Assembly (NCBI RefSeq): GCF_024169315.1
Contig: NZ_JALJWR010000001.1
Coordinates: 703,501-767,500 of the forward strand
Origin: Pseudomonas migulae
GTDB lineage: Bacteria > Pseudomonadota > Gammaproteobacteria > Pseudomonadales > Pseudomonadaceae
Reading direction: 5' to 3'
DNA: 64,000 nucleotides
Shown: piece after piece, positions 8,686 through 18,289 of the stretch
Layout: every line of letters starts with the position of its first letter
Numbering within the stretch: the stretch's first letter is position 1
Position numbers and translations under genes: made by a program
Notes under the pieces: model-generated
Seen by the model: only the letters and a program-made list of their open reading frames with translations
Told to the model about the DNA's origin: nothing
Databases searched by the model: none

Positions 8686-9075
8686 ATGCCTCTGATGAAA
8701 TTCGATGTTGTAGAAGGTCGCGATGATGCGCAGCTCAAAGCATTACTGGATGCTGCGCATCGTGCGATGGTCGTAGCTTTTGAAGTGCCCGAGCGCGATC
8801 GTTATCAGATCGTCAATGAACACCGCCCCAGCCGTATGATCGTCGAAGATACCGGTCTGGATATCCCGAGAACGAAGGACGTGATCATTGTCAGTGTCAC
8901 CAGCAGGCCGCGCAGTGAAGCCTCGAAGATCAAATTCTACGAGCTGCTGACTCAGGAACTGCAGACCCATTGCAATATCCAGCCAAGCGACGTGATGGTT
9001 TCCATTGTGATCAATGACGATGCCGACTGGAGTTTCGGCCATGGACGGGCACAGTTCCTGACTGGCGAGCTCTAA
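8686..9075 (+). CDS. tautomerase family protein with N-terminal proline
   Basis: Small enzyme of the 4-oxalocrotonate tautomerase superfamily, 129 residues. The family uses the amino group of the N-terminal proline (Pro2 before Met removal) as catalytic base. The start at 8686 (MPLMKFDVVEG) exposes exactly this proline; the longer frame from 8632 would bury it and is rejected. The region PERDRYQIVNEHRP is typical of the longer single-chain members. It is divergent from a LysR gene, a pairing seen often in pseudomonads. Substrate unknown. Confidence 0.9.
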   Translation: MPLMKFDVVEGRDDAQLKALLDAAHRAMVVAFEVPERDRYQIVNEHRPSRMIVEDTGLDIPRTKDVIIVSVTSRPRSEASKIKFYELLTQELQTHCNIQPSDVMVSIVINDDADWSFGHGRAQFLTGEL

Positions 9076-9090
9076 CCCGCATGCGGTTTT

Positions 9091-9123
9091 GCAGGGGAAC
9101 AGATTCAATCATTGTTCCCCTGC
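9091..9123. terminator. hairpin between convergent tautomerase and mmsA genes
   Basis: GCAGGGGAACA (9091-9101) and TGTTCCCCTGC (9113-9123) form a perfect 11-base stem with an 11-base loop. It stands between the two gene ends. Neither side has a long T run, so termination is likely but not certain. Confidence 0.5.
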
Positions 9124-9228
9124 CCCCTCTTCAACGATGACGGAAAACCGGAGCTCGCTTTGGCGAGAAACGCCTCCTTCTGTCCATCGGTCGCGAATGC
9201 AGCAGGCCTTCGGCCAGAAACCGCAGCC

Positions 9229-10752
9229 TTACTTCGCAGTCGGCATCGCAAATTCAGCGCCTTTGCCGATGCTTTCCGGCCAGCGCTGCATGATGGACTT
9301 TTGCTTGGTGTAGAAGCGCACGCCCTCCTCTCCATAAGCATGCATGTCACCAAACAGGCTCTTTTTCCAGCCGCCAAAGCCGTGCCAGGCCATGGGTACC
9401 GGGATCGGTACGTTGATGCCAACCATGCCGACCTGGATGCGACGACTGAATTCACGCGCCACGTTGCCATCGCGGGTGAAGCAGGCCACGCCGTTGCCGA
9501 ATTCGTGGTCGTTGACCAACTGCACTGCGGTGGCGAAATCAGGCACGCGCATGCAGGCCAGCACCGGGCCGAAGATTTCTTCTTTGTAGATGCGCATGTC
9601 CGGGGTGACGTGGTCGAACAGTGTGCCGCCCATCCAGAAGCCTTCCTCGCAACCTTCGCCGGCGTCCGCGCTGTTGAAGTTGCGGCCATCGACCAGCAAT
9701 TGCGCACCTTCGTTGATGCCTTGCTCGATGTAGCCGGTAATACGGGCATGAGCAGCCGGGGTGACGATCGGCCCCATTTCCGCCGCCAGGTTGCTGCCGT
9801 TGAGGACCTTCAGCGCCTTGGTACGCTCCAGCAGTTTTGGCATGACTTTGTCAGCCACGTCGCCGACCAGTACGGCGACCGAAATTGCCATGCAGCGTTC
9901 GCCCGCCGAGCCATAGCCCGCGCCGATCAGTGCATCGACCACCTGATCGACGTCCGCGTCAGGCATGACCACCATGTGGTTCTTCGCACCGCCCAGTGCT
10001 TGCACGCGTTTGCCATGGCGAGCACCGGTTTCGTAGATGTAATTGGCGATTGGCGTGGAGCCGACGAAGGACACTGCTTTCACATCCGGATGAACCAGCA
10101 ACGCATCGACGGCCTCTTTGTCGCCTTGCACCACGTTGAACACGCCGTCAGGCAAACCGGCCTGCTTGAGCAAATCAGCCATGAACAGACTGGCGCTGGG
10201 ATCGGTCGGGCTTGGCTTGAGAATGAACGTGTTGCCCGCCGCGATCGCCACCGGGAACATCCACATCGGTACCATTACCGGAAAGTTGAACGGCGTGATG
10301 CCGGCGACGACACCCAGGGGTTGGCGCAGCGTCCAGTTGTCCATGTTGGTGGACACCTGATCGGAGAAGTCGCCCTTGAGCAATTGCGGAATGCCGCAAG
10401 AGAATTCAACGATGTCGATACCCCGGGCCACTTCACCCTGAGAATCGGTGAAGACCTTGCCATGTTCGGCAGTGATCAAATGCGCCAGTGCGTCTTTGTT
10501 CTGGTTCAACAGTTCCAGAAACTTGAACAATACCCGGGCCCGGCGGATCGGCGGCGTGTTCGACCAGGCGGGAAAGGCAGCCTGGGCGGAGGCCACTGCG
10601 GCGTCTATGTCCTGCGAGGTGCCCAGGCGCACATGGTTACTGACAGCGCCAGTGGCCGGATTGTAAACGGGTTGAGTGCGCACACCGCTGCCGACGACAT
10701 GGGCGCCGTGGATGTACTGGGCAATTTCTTTGTTGTCGCTAACGTGGGTCAT
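9229..10752 (-). CDS. mmsA: methylmalonate-semialdehyde dehydrogenase (CoA-acylating)
   Basis: Cytoplasmic NAD-dependent enzyme that converts methylmalonate semialdehyde to propionyl-CoA and malonate semialdehyde to acetyl-CoA; it serves valine, beta-alanine and inositol catabolism. Length 507 residues is normal. The catalytic cysteine is Cys287 in GSAGERCMA, and the nearby [12 protein letters not shown] segment is typical of the CoA-acylating branch. The cofactor-binding part includes [16 protein letters not shown]. The ATG at 10752 gives the usual N-terminus. No mmsB dehydrogenase or AraC-type mmsR adjoins it, so this is a stand-alone copy, and its pathway cannot be fixed from context. A strong palindrome lies 85 bases upstream of its start. 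Confidence 0.95.
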   Translation of the reverse strand: MTHVSDNKEIAQYIHGAHVVGSGVRTQPVYNPATGAVSNHVRLGTSQDIDAAVASAQAAFPAWSNTPPIRRARVLFKFLELLNQNKDALAHLITAEHGKVFTDSQGEVARGIDIVEFSCGIPQLLKGDFSDQVSTNMDNWTLRQPLGVVAGITPFNFPVMVPMWMFPVAIAAGNTFILKPSPTDPSASLFMADLLKQAGLPDGVFNVVQGDKEAVDALLVHPDVKAVSFVGSTPIANYIYETGARHGKRVQALGGAKNHMVVMPDADVDQVVDALIGAGYGSAGERCMAISVAVLVGDVADKVMPKLLERTKALKVLNGSNLAAEMGPIVTPAAHARITGYIEQGINEGAQLLVDGRNFNSADAGEGCEEGFWMGGTLFDHVTPDMRIYKEEIFGPVLACMRVPDFATAVQLVNDHEFGNGVACFTRDGNVAREFSRRIQVGMVGINVPIPVPMAWHGFGGWKKSLFGDMHAYGEEGVRFYTKQKSIMQRWPESIGKGAEFAMPTAK

Positions 10753-11110
10753 GACGAGGCTCGCTGCGGTGAATGAATTTGAATTTCACCTCTACAGTAG
10801 GCAGCGGTTATCGCCCTGACTACGGCAATAACCTGAATTGATTGTTCGTTGTAGTGAACAATCAATGGGTCGTATTGCCGCAAAATGCGCACTTCAAGTA
10901 CCAAGGCGTCAGTCTGGTTATTCACTGTTGCGTCCGGATTTTCGATTAACGGTCTGGCGCCTGATGGATTTTTTAAATCATTGATATACAAGTCGTTTTT
11001 ATAAGGCGTCGATTGAAACGACAGACTACAAACATTTGGTTACAAACCAGCAGCTCGCTAAACACCGGGTCTGTAGCTACAAGTGATAGGTTGAGCTGCC
11101 TGATCTGGCC
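10753..11110. other. mmsA / sialidase divergent upstream region
   Basis: This 358-base stretch has no credible gene. It contains an 11+11 base perfect palindrome at 10837-10866 and an AT-rich part around 10970-11050 that may hold the rightward promoter. Minus-strand frames here (10749-10991, 10973-11230) show no family features. Confidence 0.5.
10837..10866. promoter_or_regulatory. long perfect palindrome upstream of mmsA (operator candidate)
   Basis: ATTGATTGTTC (10837-10847) and GAACAATCAAT (10856-10866) are perfect inverted 11-base arms around GTTGTAGT. The centre lies about 100 bases before the mmsA ATG and about 260 before the sialidase gene. Half-site length and spacing suit a dimeric regulator. 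There is no T tract, so it does not look like a terminator. Confidence 0.6.
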
Positions 11111-12430
11111 ATGAGATGCACAGCCACAATGATGCGCATCCACCTCTGCACCCTCCCTGCCTTCGGGGCTTATGTTGCCCTGGCTTGCCTGTTTGCGACC
11201 GCATGGTTCACCCACCCTGCCCCCGTGCATTCATCCTTTGCCCTGATGAGTCCGGTGAGGGCTGTGGCTGATCAAGTCGCCAAACCCATCTATACCAGCC
11301 GTTTTGCCTCATCCGGGCTGGTGGACTTCGTGCATTCCTCGGCGGTCACCGCGCTACCGGACGGCAGCCTGATGTCGGTCTGGTTTGCCGGTACTCGCGA
11401 AGGTGCATCCGATGTGCAGGTGCGCTCTGCCCGTTTCGACACGAAAACCGGCGAATGGGGTGCGGAACAAGTATTGGCGACTCGGGATTCGACCCAACAG
11501 GGCACCGGAAAATATATCCGCAAACTGGGCAACCCGGTCATTGCGCTCGCACCGGACAACCGCCTCTGGCTGTTTTACGTCTCGGTGTCCATGGGTGGCT
11601 GGGCCGGTAGTGCGGTCAACGTGATGGTCTCTGACGACTATGGTCGCCAGTGGTCCGAACCACGCCAATTGATCACCTCCCCCTTTCTGAATATCAGCAC
11701 CCTGGTACGTTCGGCCCCGGTGTTTCACGCTGACGGTTCCATCGGCTTACCGGTCTACCACGAATTCCTGGGCAAATTTGCCGAGTACCTGTACCTGAGC
11801 GCAGACGGTGAAGTGATCGATAAATTTCGCATCAGCCATGGCACTAATTCATTGCAACCCACGGTCGTTCCGCTGGATGGCCAGCGCGGTATCGCCTTGC
11901 TGCGCTATGCCGGCAACACCCACCACCGTGTCCTGGCGACCCGCACTGAAGACGCCGGGCAAACCTGGAGCGAGCCTTATCCGCTCGACCCATCGAATCC
12001 CAATTCCTCGTTGGCGGCTGTCGCGACCCCCGAACATGGGTTGCTGGTGGCACTCAATGATTTGCAGGACGGGCGCTTCAAACTGAGCCTCTATGGCACT
12101 GACGCAAAAATGGACGATTGGCACTCGCTGCGGGACCTCGACAAATCACCTGATCCAGAGGGCGATACGTTTTCACCCGAGGCGTTCAAGGAAATCATCG
12201 GTAAAGAGTTCCGCGGATCCAGTGGTGCACTTCGCCAACCGCTGGAGGCGCAGTTCCTGAACAACCTTGACGGCCGGGTCTGCAAAGACCAGGTCTGCAG
12301 TTTCGAATATGAATATCCGTACTTCATCCGAAGCCCCGACGGTATGTATCACCTGGTTTATTCCTGGAACAACACCTTCATCAAGCACGTTAGCTTCAAC
12401 GATGCATGGCTGTCGGAGCGTGTCAAATGA
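11111..12430 (+). CDS. membrane-anchored sialidase-fold (BNR repeat) protein
   Basis: Six-bladed propeller of the sialidase/neuraminidase superfamily, 439 residues. Asp-box repeats (S/T-x-D-x-G-x-x-W) are visible as SDDYGRQW and TEDAGQTW. An N-terminal hydrophobic segment at residues about 14-33 is a signal anchor or signal peptide, placing the enzyme in the periplasm or on the membrane. The region SGLVDFVHSSAVTALPDGSL opens the propeller. The substrate need not be sialic acid; many bacterial members of this fold are of unknown specificity. Starts at 11111, 11129 or 11132 are possible, none with a clear ribosome-binding site. Its stop overlaps the next start by four bases (ATGA), so it is translationally coupled to the membrane protein and sulfatase that follow. 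Confidence 0.85.
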   Translation: MRCTATMMRIHLCTLPAFGAYVALACLFATAWFTHPAPVHSSFALMSPVRAVADQVAKPIYTSRFASSGLVDFVHSSAVTALPDGSLMSVWFAGTREGASDVQVRSARFDTKTGEWGAEQVLATRDSTQQGTGKYIRKLGNPVIALAPDNRLWLFYVSVSMGGWAGSAVNVMVSDDYGRQWSEPRQLITSPFLNISTLVRSAPVFHADGSIGLPVYHEFLGKFAEYLYLSADGEVIDKFRISHGTNSLQPTVVPLDGQRGIALLRYAGNTHHRVLATRTEDAGQTWSEPYPLDPSNPNSSLAAVATPEHGLLVALNDLQDGRFKLSLYGTDAKMDDWHSLRDLDKSPDPEGDTFSPEAFKEIIGKEFRGSSGALRQPLEAQFLNNLDGRVCKDQVCSFEYEYPYFIRSPDGMYHLVYSWNNTFIKHVSFNDAWLSERVK

Positions 12431-13041
12431 TCAACCTGTGGCAAGCCCATGTCAGCTTCACAATGATCATTTTCCTGTTGCTGCCTTCTTTTGGCTTGAG
12501 CCGGGCTTCGCGGATCGCCCTGTTGGCCGCATTGCTGGCAGTCAGCTTCATACCGCTGGATGGCTTGTCGTTGGCGGCGTACTTGCGCAGCCACATTGAT
12601 GATCTCGCGGTCACGACCCTGGTGTTCATGGCGTGGGGCTGTTTGCGTCGACTGGGTTTCCTCCCGTCTGCGCAGCACGGTGCGACCAGCGTATTAATCA
12701 TCTTCGCCGCGATGGCGCTGGTGCTCTATCCGGCAACGCTGGGTTTGAGTTATCTGGACCCTTACCGGTTTGGCTTCAGTCCGCGTCCGATGCTGATCTT
12801 CGTCGGCCTGCTCACGGCAGGTCTGTTTTACCTGCGCAACTACTTGGCCGTCGTGCTGCTGGCGAGTGCGACCCTGGCTTTCATCGCCGGGATAAAACCT
12901 TCGCAAAACTATTGGGATTACCTGGTTGATCCACTGCTGGGCCTGTATTGCTGCGTGGCATTACTGATGCTTGCGGTGCGCCGGACGTATGGCTGGCTGA
13001 ACACATTGCGTGGCTCAGTGAAAGACTCCAGATCCATTTGA
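12427..13041 (+). CDS. polytopic membrane protein of unknown function
   Basis: Protein of 204 residues, almost entirely hydrophobic, with about six membrane helices. I recognise no family. The ATG at 12427 overlaps the preceding TGA by four bases and is preferred to the upstream GTG-type start at 12406. The gene lies between a sialidase-fold enzyme and an LtaS-like sulfatase with 31 bases to the latter, so its role is probably in the same envelope process. Confidence 0.85.
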   Translation: MINLWQAHVSFTMIIFLLLPSFGLSRASRIALLAALLAVSFIPLDGLSLAAYLRSHIDDLAVTTLVFMAWGCLRRLGFLPSAQHGATSVLIIFAAMALVLYPATLGLSYLDPYRFGFSPRPMLIFVGLLTAGLFYLRNYLAVVLLASATLAFIAGIKPSQNYWDYLVDPLLGLYCCVALLMLAVRRTYGWLNTLRGSVKDSRSI

Positions 13042-13072
13042 GATTCAACGACTTTTTAACAGGGGAACAGGG

Positions 13073-15109
13073 ATGGGTTGGCTGCAATCGAGACGTTTGC
13101 ATTATTGGCTAGGCGCAACAGCGGTTGCGTTTGTGCTGTTTGCATTGCTACGAGTGGTGTTCTATTTCGGTTTTTCCGGTTTCGACGCCAGAGCATTGAG
13201 CGGCGAAGGTGCAGTCCTGGAAACCCTGGGCATCGGCTTTCGTTTCGACCTGCGCCTGGCCATCCTGGTCATGTTGCCACTGGCGCTGCTGGCCTGGATT
13301 CCGCGCTGGAATCTCGTCAGCAGCCGCCTGCTTCGCCGCTTGGCCCGTGTGTATGTGTTTGTCGCCATGGGCGCCCTGCTGCTGATCTATATCGTCGATT
13401 TTGGCCATTACGCCTACCTGGGCGTGAGGATCAACGCCACCGTGCTGCGCTTCATCGAAGACGCGCAAATATCCCGAGACATGGTCTGGCAAACCTACCC
13501 GGTTATCTGGATTTCACTGGGGTGGCTGATAACGGTCGTATTGGTCACGCTGGCCCTGATACGTCTCGAACGCGTGACACTGGACCGTCCACGCAAAGCC
13601 ATTCACCCGCTCTCCGCCACATGGGGTAGCGCATTGATGGTGGTGCTGGTGCTGCTGGGTATCTTGGGCCGTGTCGAGAACATGAACCTTGAAAACCCTG
13701 TGCCATTGCGCTGGAGCGATGCGTTTTTCTCCGGCAATAACCAGGTCGCTGCGCTGGGCCTGAACCCGGTGATTTTCCTCTACGACACGGTCAAGGTCGG
13801 TCAGTCGCGCTATGACGAAGCGCAGGTGCGTGAACACTATCCCGTGATTGCCAAGTACCTGGGCGTTGACCAGCCCGATGCGCAAACCCTGAATTTCGTC
13901 CGTCATCAAGGGCCGCAACCCTACAAGGTTTCCAGCTCGCGACCGCCGAACGTGATGTTTGTCATGCTTGAGTCGCTGGGCACCAGCGCCGTCGGCGCCT
14001 ACGGCAACCCGATCAATCCGACGCCCAATATCGACCGCCTGGCCACGCAGAGCTGGTTCTTCGAGCACTTCTACGTGCCGGTCACCGGCACCGCAAAAAC
14101 CGTTTGGGCCAGCATCAGCGGGGTTCCGGACGTCACTCGACAGGAAACCGCGACCCGTAATCCGCTGATCACCAAACAGCACACATTGATCAATGCCTTC
14201 ACCGGTTACGAGAAGATCTACACCATTGGCGGCAACTCCGGTTGGGCCAACATGAACGCCCTGATTCGACAAAGTATCGACGGGGTTCGTTTGCTCGAAG
14301 AGCGGGACTGGGAATCACCGGTCGTGGATGTCTGGGGGATTTCAGACCTGGATCTGTTCAAGGAAACCGACAAGATCCTGCAGGCGCTGCCCAAGGACAA
14401 ACCGTTCTTTGCCTACGTGCAGACGGCCGGCAACCATCGCCCCTTCACGATTCCCAAGAGCAATGACGGATTCGAGGTCAAGCACCCTACCCTGGCGGAA
14501 GTTCAGGCCGCAGGGTCGCGCAGTGTCGAGCAGTACAATGCCGTGCGCCTGCTGGACTTCAACATCGGACGCTTGATGGAAATTGCCAAGGAAGGTGGGT
14601 ACTACGACAACACCATTTTCGTACTGTTTGGCGACCATAACACCCGTATCGCCCAGATCCCGTTCCTGGCACCGGCTTATGAGCAGCTGGGTCTGGAAAG
14701 CAACGCGGTGCCCATGATCATCCACGCGCCGGGCCTGCTCGGCACGCGGACCGTCAAGGAAGCCGTCGGCCTGGTCGACTTGCTGCCAACCGTGGCGGGC
14801 ATGGCCGGCCTCGAGTTTCGCAACAGTGGCATGGGGCGTGATATTCAACAGCCTTCGCCCGAGGGTGAGCGTGCAGTGCCGTTGGTGCTGCGTGAAGGCA
14901 CATTCCCGTTGATTGCGGGCGTCACTCAACACTACATGGTGCAGATGCAGCACGACGGCAGCTCGCCAACGCTGCACGACCTGGCCTCTGCGACGCCACT
15001 GGATAACGTGGCGGGGCAAAACCCTGAAGAGTTCAAACGCCTGGTGGAGCTGACCCGTGGCATGCATGAAACTTCAAGGCTGATGCTGTACCAGAACGTG
15101 CGCAAATAA
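13073..15109 (+). CDS. LtaS/OpgB-like membrane sulfatase (phosphoglycerol or phosphoethanolamine transferase family)
   Basis: Inner-membrane enzyme, 678 residues: about five N-terminal membrane helices (residues 1-210), then a periplasmic alkaline-phosphatase/sulfatase fold (about 295-620). Metal and catalytic positions are visible: FVMLESLGTSA (first acidic ligand), VTGTAKTVWAS around Thr338-Thr343 (nucleophile region), AGNHRPF and FGDHNTR (late Asp/His ligands). This is the set expected for LtaS-type phosphoglycerol transferases; Gram-negative members act on osmoregulated glucans or other glycans. Whether the donor is phosphatidylglycerol or phosphatidylethanolamine cannot be told. It is the last gene of the sialidase operon. 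Confidence 0.9.
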   Translation: MGWLQSRRLHYWLGATAVAFVLFALLRVVFYFGFSGFDARALSGEGAVLETLGIGFRFDLRLAILVMLPLALLAWIPRWNLVSSRLLRRLARVYVFVAMGALLLIYIVDFGHYAYLGVRINATVLRFIEDAQISRDMVWQTYPVIWISLGWLITVVLVTLALIRLERVTLDRPRKAIHPLSATWGSALMVVLVLLGILGRVENMNLENPVPLRWSDAFFSGNNQVAALGLNPVIFLYDTVKVGQSRYDEAQVREHYPVIAKYLGVDQPDAQTLNFVRHQGPQPYKVSSSRPPNVMFVMLESLGTSAVGAYGNPINPTPNIDRLATQSWFFEHFYVPVTGTAKTVWASISGVPDVTRQETATRNPLITKQHTLINAFTGYEKIYTIGGNSGWANMNALIRQSIDGVRLLEERDWESPVVDVWGISDLDLFKETDKILQALPKDKPFFAYVQTAGNHRPFTIPKSNDGFEVKHPTLAEVQAAGSRSVEQYNAVRLLDFNIGRLMEIAKEGGYYDNTIFVLFGDHNTRIAQIPFLAPAYEQLGLESNAVPMIIHAPGLLGTRTVKEAVGLVDLLPTVAGMAGLEFRNSGMGRDIQQPSPEGERAVPLVLREGTFPLIAGVTQHYMVQMQHDGSSPTLHDLASATPLDNVAGQNPEEFKRLVELTRGMHETSRLMLYQNVRK

Positions 15110-15288
15110 CCGGGGTTGCCAGTCTGACGGCGTCGGGGGCGCAGTCAGACGTCGCAAATTCATAAATACTCGCCGGTCAAACGATGTCTTTCTCCATAGT
15201 CCCAGCACATGATGGCAACGTGCCCTCATTGCAACTGACGCTATCCTCTCGATCGCCCATCGATTAGCTGACTCAGGAATAACGGACT

Positions 15289-16914
15289 ATGGAACGCTGG
15301 AAAATCAGGACTCATCTGCTTGTGCTCACCAGTACTTTGCTGCTGGGTTTATTGTGTGTCGGCGGGCTTGGGCTCTTGGGAATGCAATCTGCTGTACACA
15401 GTCTGGAGACCGTGTACCTCGATCGAGTCGTGCCGCTGCGGGACTTGAAAAAAATCGCTGACCTGTACGCCGTGGACATCGTCGATGCAACCCACAAGGC
15501 TCGCAATGGCAACTTCACCAACGCTGAATCGTTGACCCGGATAGAGCAAGCACAGCGGGAAATCGATCAGACGTGGCAAGCGTACAAATCGACGCAACTG
15601 ATCCCCGCTGAAACCGGTTTAATCGCGCAGATCAACCCGTTGATGGAAGCCACCCGCGGGCCATTGCAAAACTTGCAGGGCATACTGCGCCAGAACGATA
15701 ACGCCGGGCTCGCACGTTTCGCGACAGATCAGTTGTATCCACTGATCGATCCCTTGTCAGCCAAGTTTTCCGAGTTGATCGAGGTTCAACTGACTGAGGC
15801 CAAGAGCCAGTTCGAGCAGAACCAGATCGCCTATAACGACAGTCTCCGGTTGAGCCTGTTGATTCTGGCATTGGCACTGATCGCGGGCGCGGCCTACACA
15901 TTCCTGTTCTCCCGCCTGTTGGGTCGCCAGCTCGGTGCCGAACCGGCAGAACTTGCCGCCATCAGTTCGAACATCGCCGAGGGAAAGCTCGCCGCTTCGC
16001 AGTTTGATCAGCAACAACAGTCGACAGGTGTGCTGCACTCCGTCCAGGCGATGCGCCTCAGCCTGAGCGATATGATCGGCAAGATCAGCCAGGCCTCCGA
16101 GCAGATCGAAGGCGCCACGCTGCAACTGTCTGCGTCCTCCGAGCAAGGTTTGAGCAGCGCGGCCATGCAAAGCGAGACAGCCTCCTCCATGGCGGCCACG
16201 GTAGAAGAGCTTTCCGTCAGCATCACTCACATCGCCGACAATGCCCGACAGGCCCAGAGCACCGCGCAGAAAGCGGGCGAAATCACCAGTGAAGGCATGG
16301 CGGTCATGCAGGCGTCCATCGAGGAGATGGGCCTGATTGCCGATCTGGTTGCACAAAGTTCTTCGGACATCGATCAGCTGGCGATACAGTCCAACGACAT
16401 CAGTCTGATTGTCGGTGTGATACGGGGCATCGCCGAACAGACCAATCTCCTTGCCCTCAATGCCGCTATCGAAGCGGCGCGGGCCGGCGAGCAAGGTCGC
16501 GGCTTCGCCGTGGTCGCGGATGAAGTACGCAGCCTGGCTGCACGCACAGCCCAATCCACCACCGAAATCGTTGCCTTGGTCAATGCCATACAAAGCGGCA
16601 TGGTCAAAGCCAAAGACAGCATGGCCGCTGGCTGTGAGCGCGTGACCCATGGCCAGAAACTGGTCGAGAGCGCAGGCCTTTCCATGGGCAGGATCAAGGG
16701 CGCACTGGACGAATCCGTTGCGGCCGTCAGTTTCATTTCGTTGTCGCTCCAGGAACAACGCGCCGCCAGTGAGCAGGTCGCCTGCAACGTCGAAAGAGTG
16801 GCGCAAAGCGTGGAAGAGAACGCCACCGCCCAAGGCGGGATCGTTCGCACGACTCAGGAACTCAAGGCAATGTCCGACGGACTGGGCGTCATTCTGCAGC
16901 GGTTCAGTTTCTAA
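15289..16914 (+). CDS. methyl-accepting chemotaxis protein
   Basis: Inner-membrane chemoreceptor, 541 residues. Membrane helix 1 at about residues 11-32 and helix 2 at about 190-208 flank a periplasmic domain of some 155 residues with four-helix-bundle character, and a HAMP-like linker follows. The cytoplasmic hairpin tip, the most conserved part of all MCPs, includes [20 protein letters not shown] and [20 protein letters not shown]. It signals to CheA/CheW. No ligand can be assigned. It is a single gene with its own 179-base upstream region, not part of a chemotaxis operon. Confidence 0.93.
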   Translation: MERWKIRTHLLVLTSTLLLGLLCVGGLGLLGMQSAVHSLETVYLDRVVPLRDLKKIADLYAVDIVDATHKARNGNFTNAESLTRIEQAQREIDQTWQAYKSTQLIPAETGLIAQINPLMEATRGPLQNLQGILRQNDNAGLARFATDQLYPLIDPLSAKFSELIEVQLTEAKSQFEQNQIAYNDSLRLSLLILALALIAGAAYTFLFSRLLGRQLGAEPAELAAISSNIAEGKLAASQFDQQQQSTGVLHSVQAMRLSLSDMIGKISQASEQIEGATLQLSASSEQGLSSAAMQSETASSMAATVEELSVSITHIADNARQAQSTAQKAGEITSEGMAVMQASIEEMGLIADLVAQSSSDIDQLAIQSNDISLIVGVIRGIAEQTNLLALNAAIEAARAGEQGRGFAVVADEVRSLAARTAQSTTEIVALVNAIQSGMVKAKDSMAAGCERVTHGQKLVESAGLSMGRIKGALDESVAAVSFISLSLQEQRAASEQVACNVERVAQSVEENATAQGGIVRTTQELKAMSDGLGVILQRFSF

Positions 16915-16923
16915 AAGACCTGG

Positions 16924-16971
16924 CGCCCCCGTCAAACCATCAACGGCAGTTTGAAGGTTATGACGGGGGCG
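16924..16971. terminator. long hairpin after the chemoreceptor gene
   Basis: CGCCCCCGTCA (16924-16934) and TGACGGGGGCG (16961-16971) form a perfect 11-base stem with a 26-base loop, 10 bases after the MCP stop. No T run follows, so it may terminate weakly or protect the 3' end. Confidence 0.5.
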
Positions 16972-17071
16972 GTACTGATTGTTCTATCTGCCCCCCCACC
17001 CCCTCAGGTTCTCGATCACGCAGGCCACTAGTGGCTGTCGCCCTCGAAACCTGAAGCCAGGCTCAACGACT

Positions 17072-17536
17072 TCAGTCCTCCGCCGGCCTTCTGAACACTA
17101 GCAACTTGCCGGTCGCGCGCTGTACCACCTTGTCGTTCTGATTCAGCGTTTCCATGAACATCGTCACCACGCCCCGATCCGGTTTGGAAGCGGACGGGTC
17201 GATGGCCTGCACGGTGCTGAACAGTCGCAGAACGTCATCCGGATAGGTCGGTGTAGGCCAGCTCAGCTCGATGCCCAGGCCGATGATGCCGTCTGCCAAC
17301 GGCACGCTGGCCACCAGCAGCTTCATGGTCAGTGCCGCGGTGTTCCAGCCGCTGGCCGCCAAACCGCCGAACAGGCTCAATTCGGCTTCTTCGGCGCTCA
17401 AGTGGAAAGGTTGCGGGTCGTATTCGCGAGCAAACGCCAGCATCGCGTCCCGATCGACGCGAACAGGGTCGCTTTCAAATTCCTGACCCACGCGCAAGTC
17501 ATCGACATAGAGTTTTTCCCAGGAATGTACGTTCAT
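17072..17536 (-). CDS. MaoC-like hot-dog-fold dehydratase
   Basis: Small protein of 154 residues with the MaoC/(R)-hydratase-like hot-dog fold, a family that hydrates enoyl-CoA compounds. The catalytic Asp-x(4)-His pair is seen as YDPQPFHLS with SEEAELSLFGG next to it. The ATG at 17536 follows a strong GGAGGAAT. It is the last gene of a leftward run (kinase, regulator, AI-2E-type protein, unknown protein, this gene), 21 bases after the unknown gene. Substrate is unknown; supply of (R)-3-hydroxyacyl-CoA to the nearby PHA genes is possible but unsupported. Confidence 0.88.
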   Translation of the reverse strand: MNVHSWEKLYVDDLRVGQEFESDPVRVDRDAMLAFAREYDPQPFHLSAEEAELSLFGGLAASGWNTAALTMKLLVASVPLADGIIGLGIELSWPTPTYPDDVLRLFSTVQAIDPSASKPDRGVVTMFMETLNQNDKVVQRATGKLLVFRRPAED

Positions 17537-17557
17537 GATTCATTCCTCCACCGTGCA

Positions 17558-18289
17558 TTACGAATAGCCGATGTCGCTGAGATCGATGGCCACCAGCAAG
17601 GCATCCTTGTCCGCCTGACCGTCGGCCTTGCGTCGATAAGCGCGCCGCTTGCCGGGCATGCGCAACCCATCAGCTTCCACATAGCCATGCACGTACTGGG
17701 CGGCAGCCAGGCCACCGCTGACGTCCACGTTGTAATCGTGTCGACGCAGCAGAAAGTCATCACCGAAGTAGAAATCCTGCACGGCGCAGTGCGTGGCGAC
17801 GTTTTCGGGAAAGGTCACTCGCAAGCGTCGCCAGATGTGTGAACCCTCGTGCCAGGGCTCGACTTCCTCGGTCACGACACCCGGCCAGGTGAACTGGAAA
17901 GGCATGGTCAGGTAGGACCAGAGTGCGTAACCGTTGAAATACGCGCGATGCAGCGGATCCCATGGACTGTTTTCCCCATGGTCGCGGAAGGACTCCCTCG
18001 GTGCTGCTCGCTCGGCAATCACCTTGCCGGCGGTATTTTCGATGGCGATTCGGTCCGGGGTGTAGGCGGTGAATTGATCGGCCCCGCCAAAGGGCGTCAC
18101 CGAGGCCCGCTGTTCATGCAGCCACACGGTCATCTGCCGGGGCGCGCTGTCCTGGGTCAGCCCTTTCATGGCCCAGAGCGAGCCACCGGTCACGATGGTC
18201 GCGCGAACCTGATTGAAGCTGTTCCAGCGGTCCAGGCCACCGTGGGCGATCAGTACCTGGTCCAGCAGTTCATGACTCGGTGCACTCAT
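17558..18289 (-). CDS. conserved-looking protein of unknown function
   Basis: Protein of 243 residues from the chosen start, which begins MSAPSHELLDQVLIAHGG. I do not recognise a family. It has no signal peptide or membrane helix and is rich in aromatic residues in the middle (YFNGYALWSYLTMPFQFTWP). The ATG at 18289 overlaps the stop of the AI-2E-type gene by four bases (ATGA) and follows GGAGG, which decides the start over the longer frame from 18331. It lies between a membrane transporter-like protein and a MaoC protein. Confidence 0.82.
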   Translation of the reverse strand: MSAPSHELLDQVLIAHGGLDRWNSFNQVRATIVTGGSLWAMKGLTQDSAPRQMTVWLHEQRASVTPFGGADQFTAYTPDRIAIENTAGKVIAERAAPRESFRDHGENSPWDPLHRAYFNGYALWSYLTMPFQFTWPGVVTEEVEPWHEGSHIWRRLRVTFPENVATHCAVQDFYFGDDFLLRRHDYNVDVSGGLAAAQYVHGYVEADGLRMPGKRRAYRRKADGQADKDALLVAIDLSDIGYS

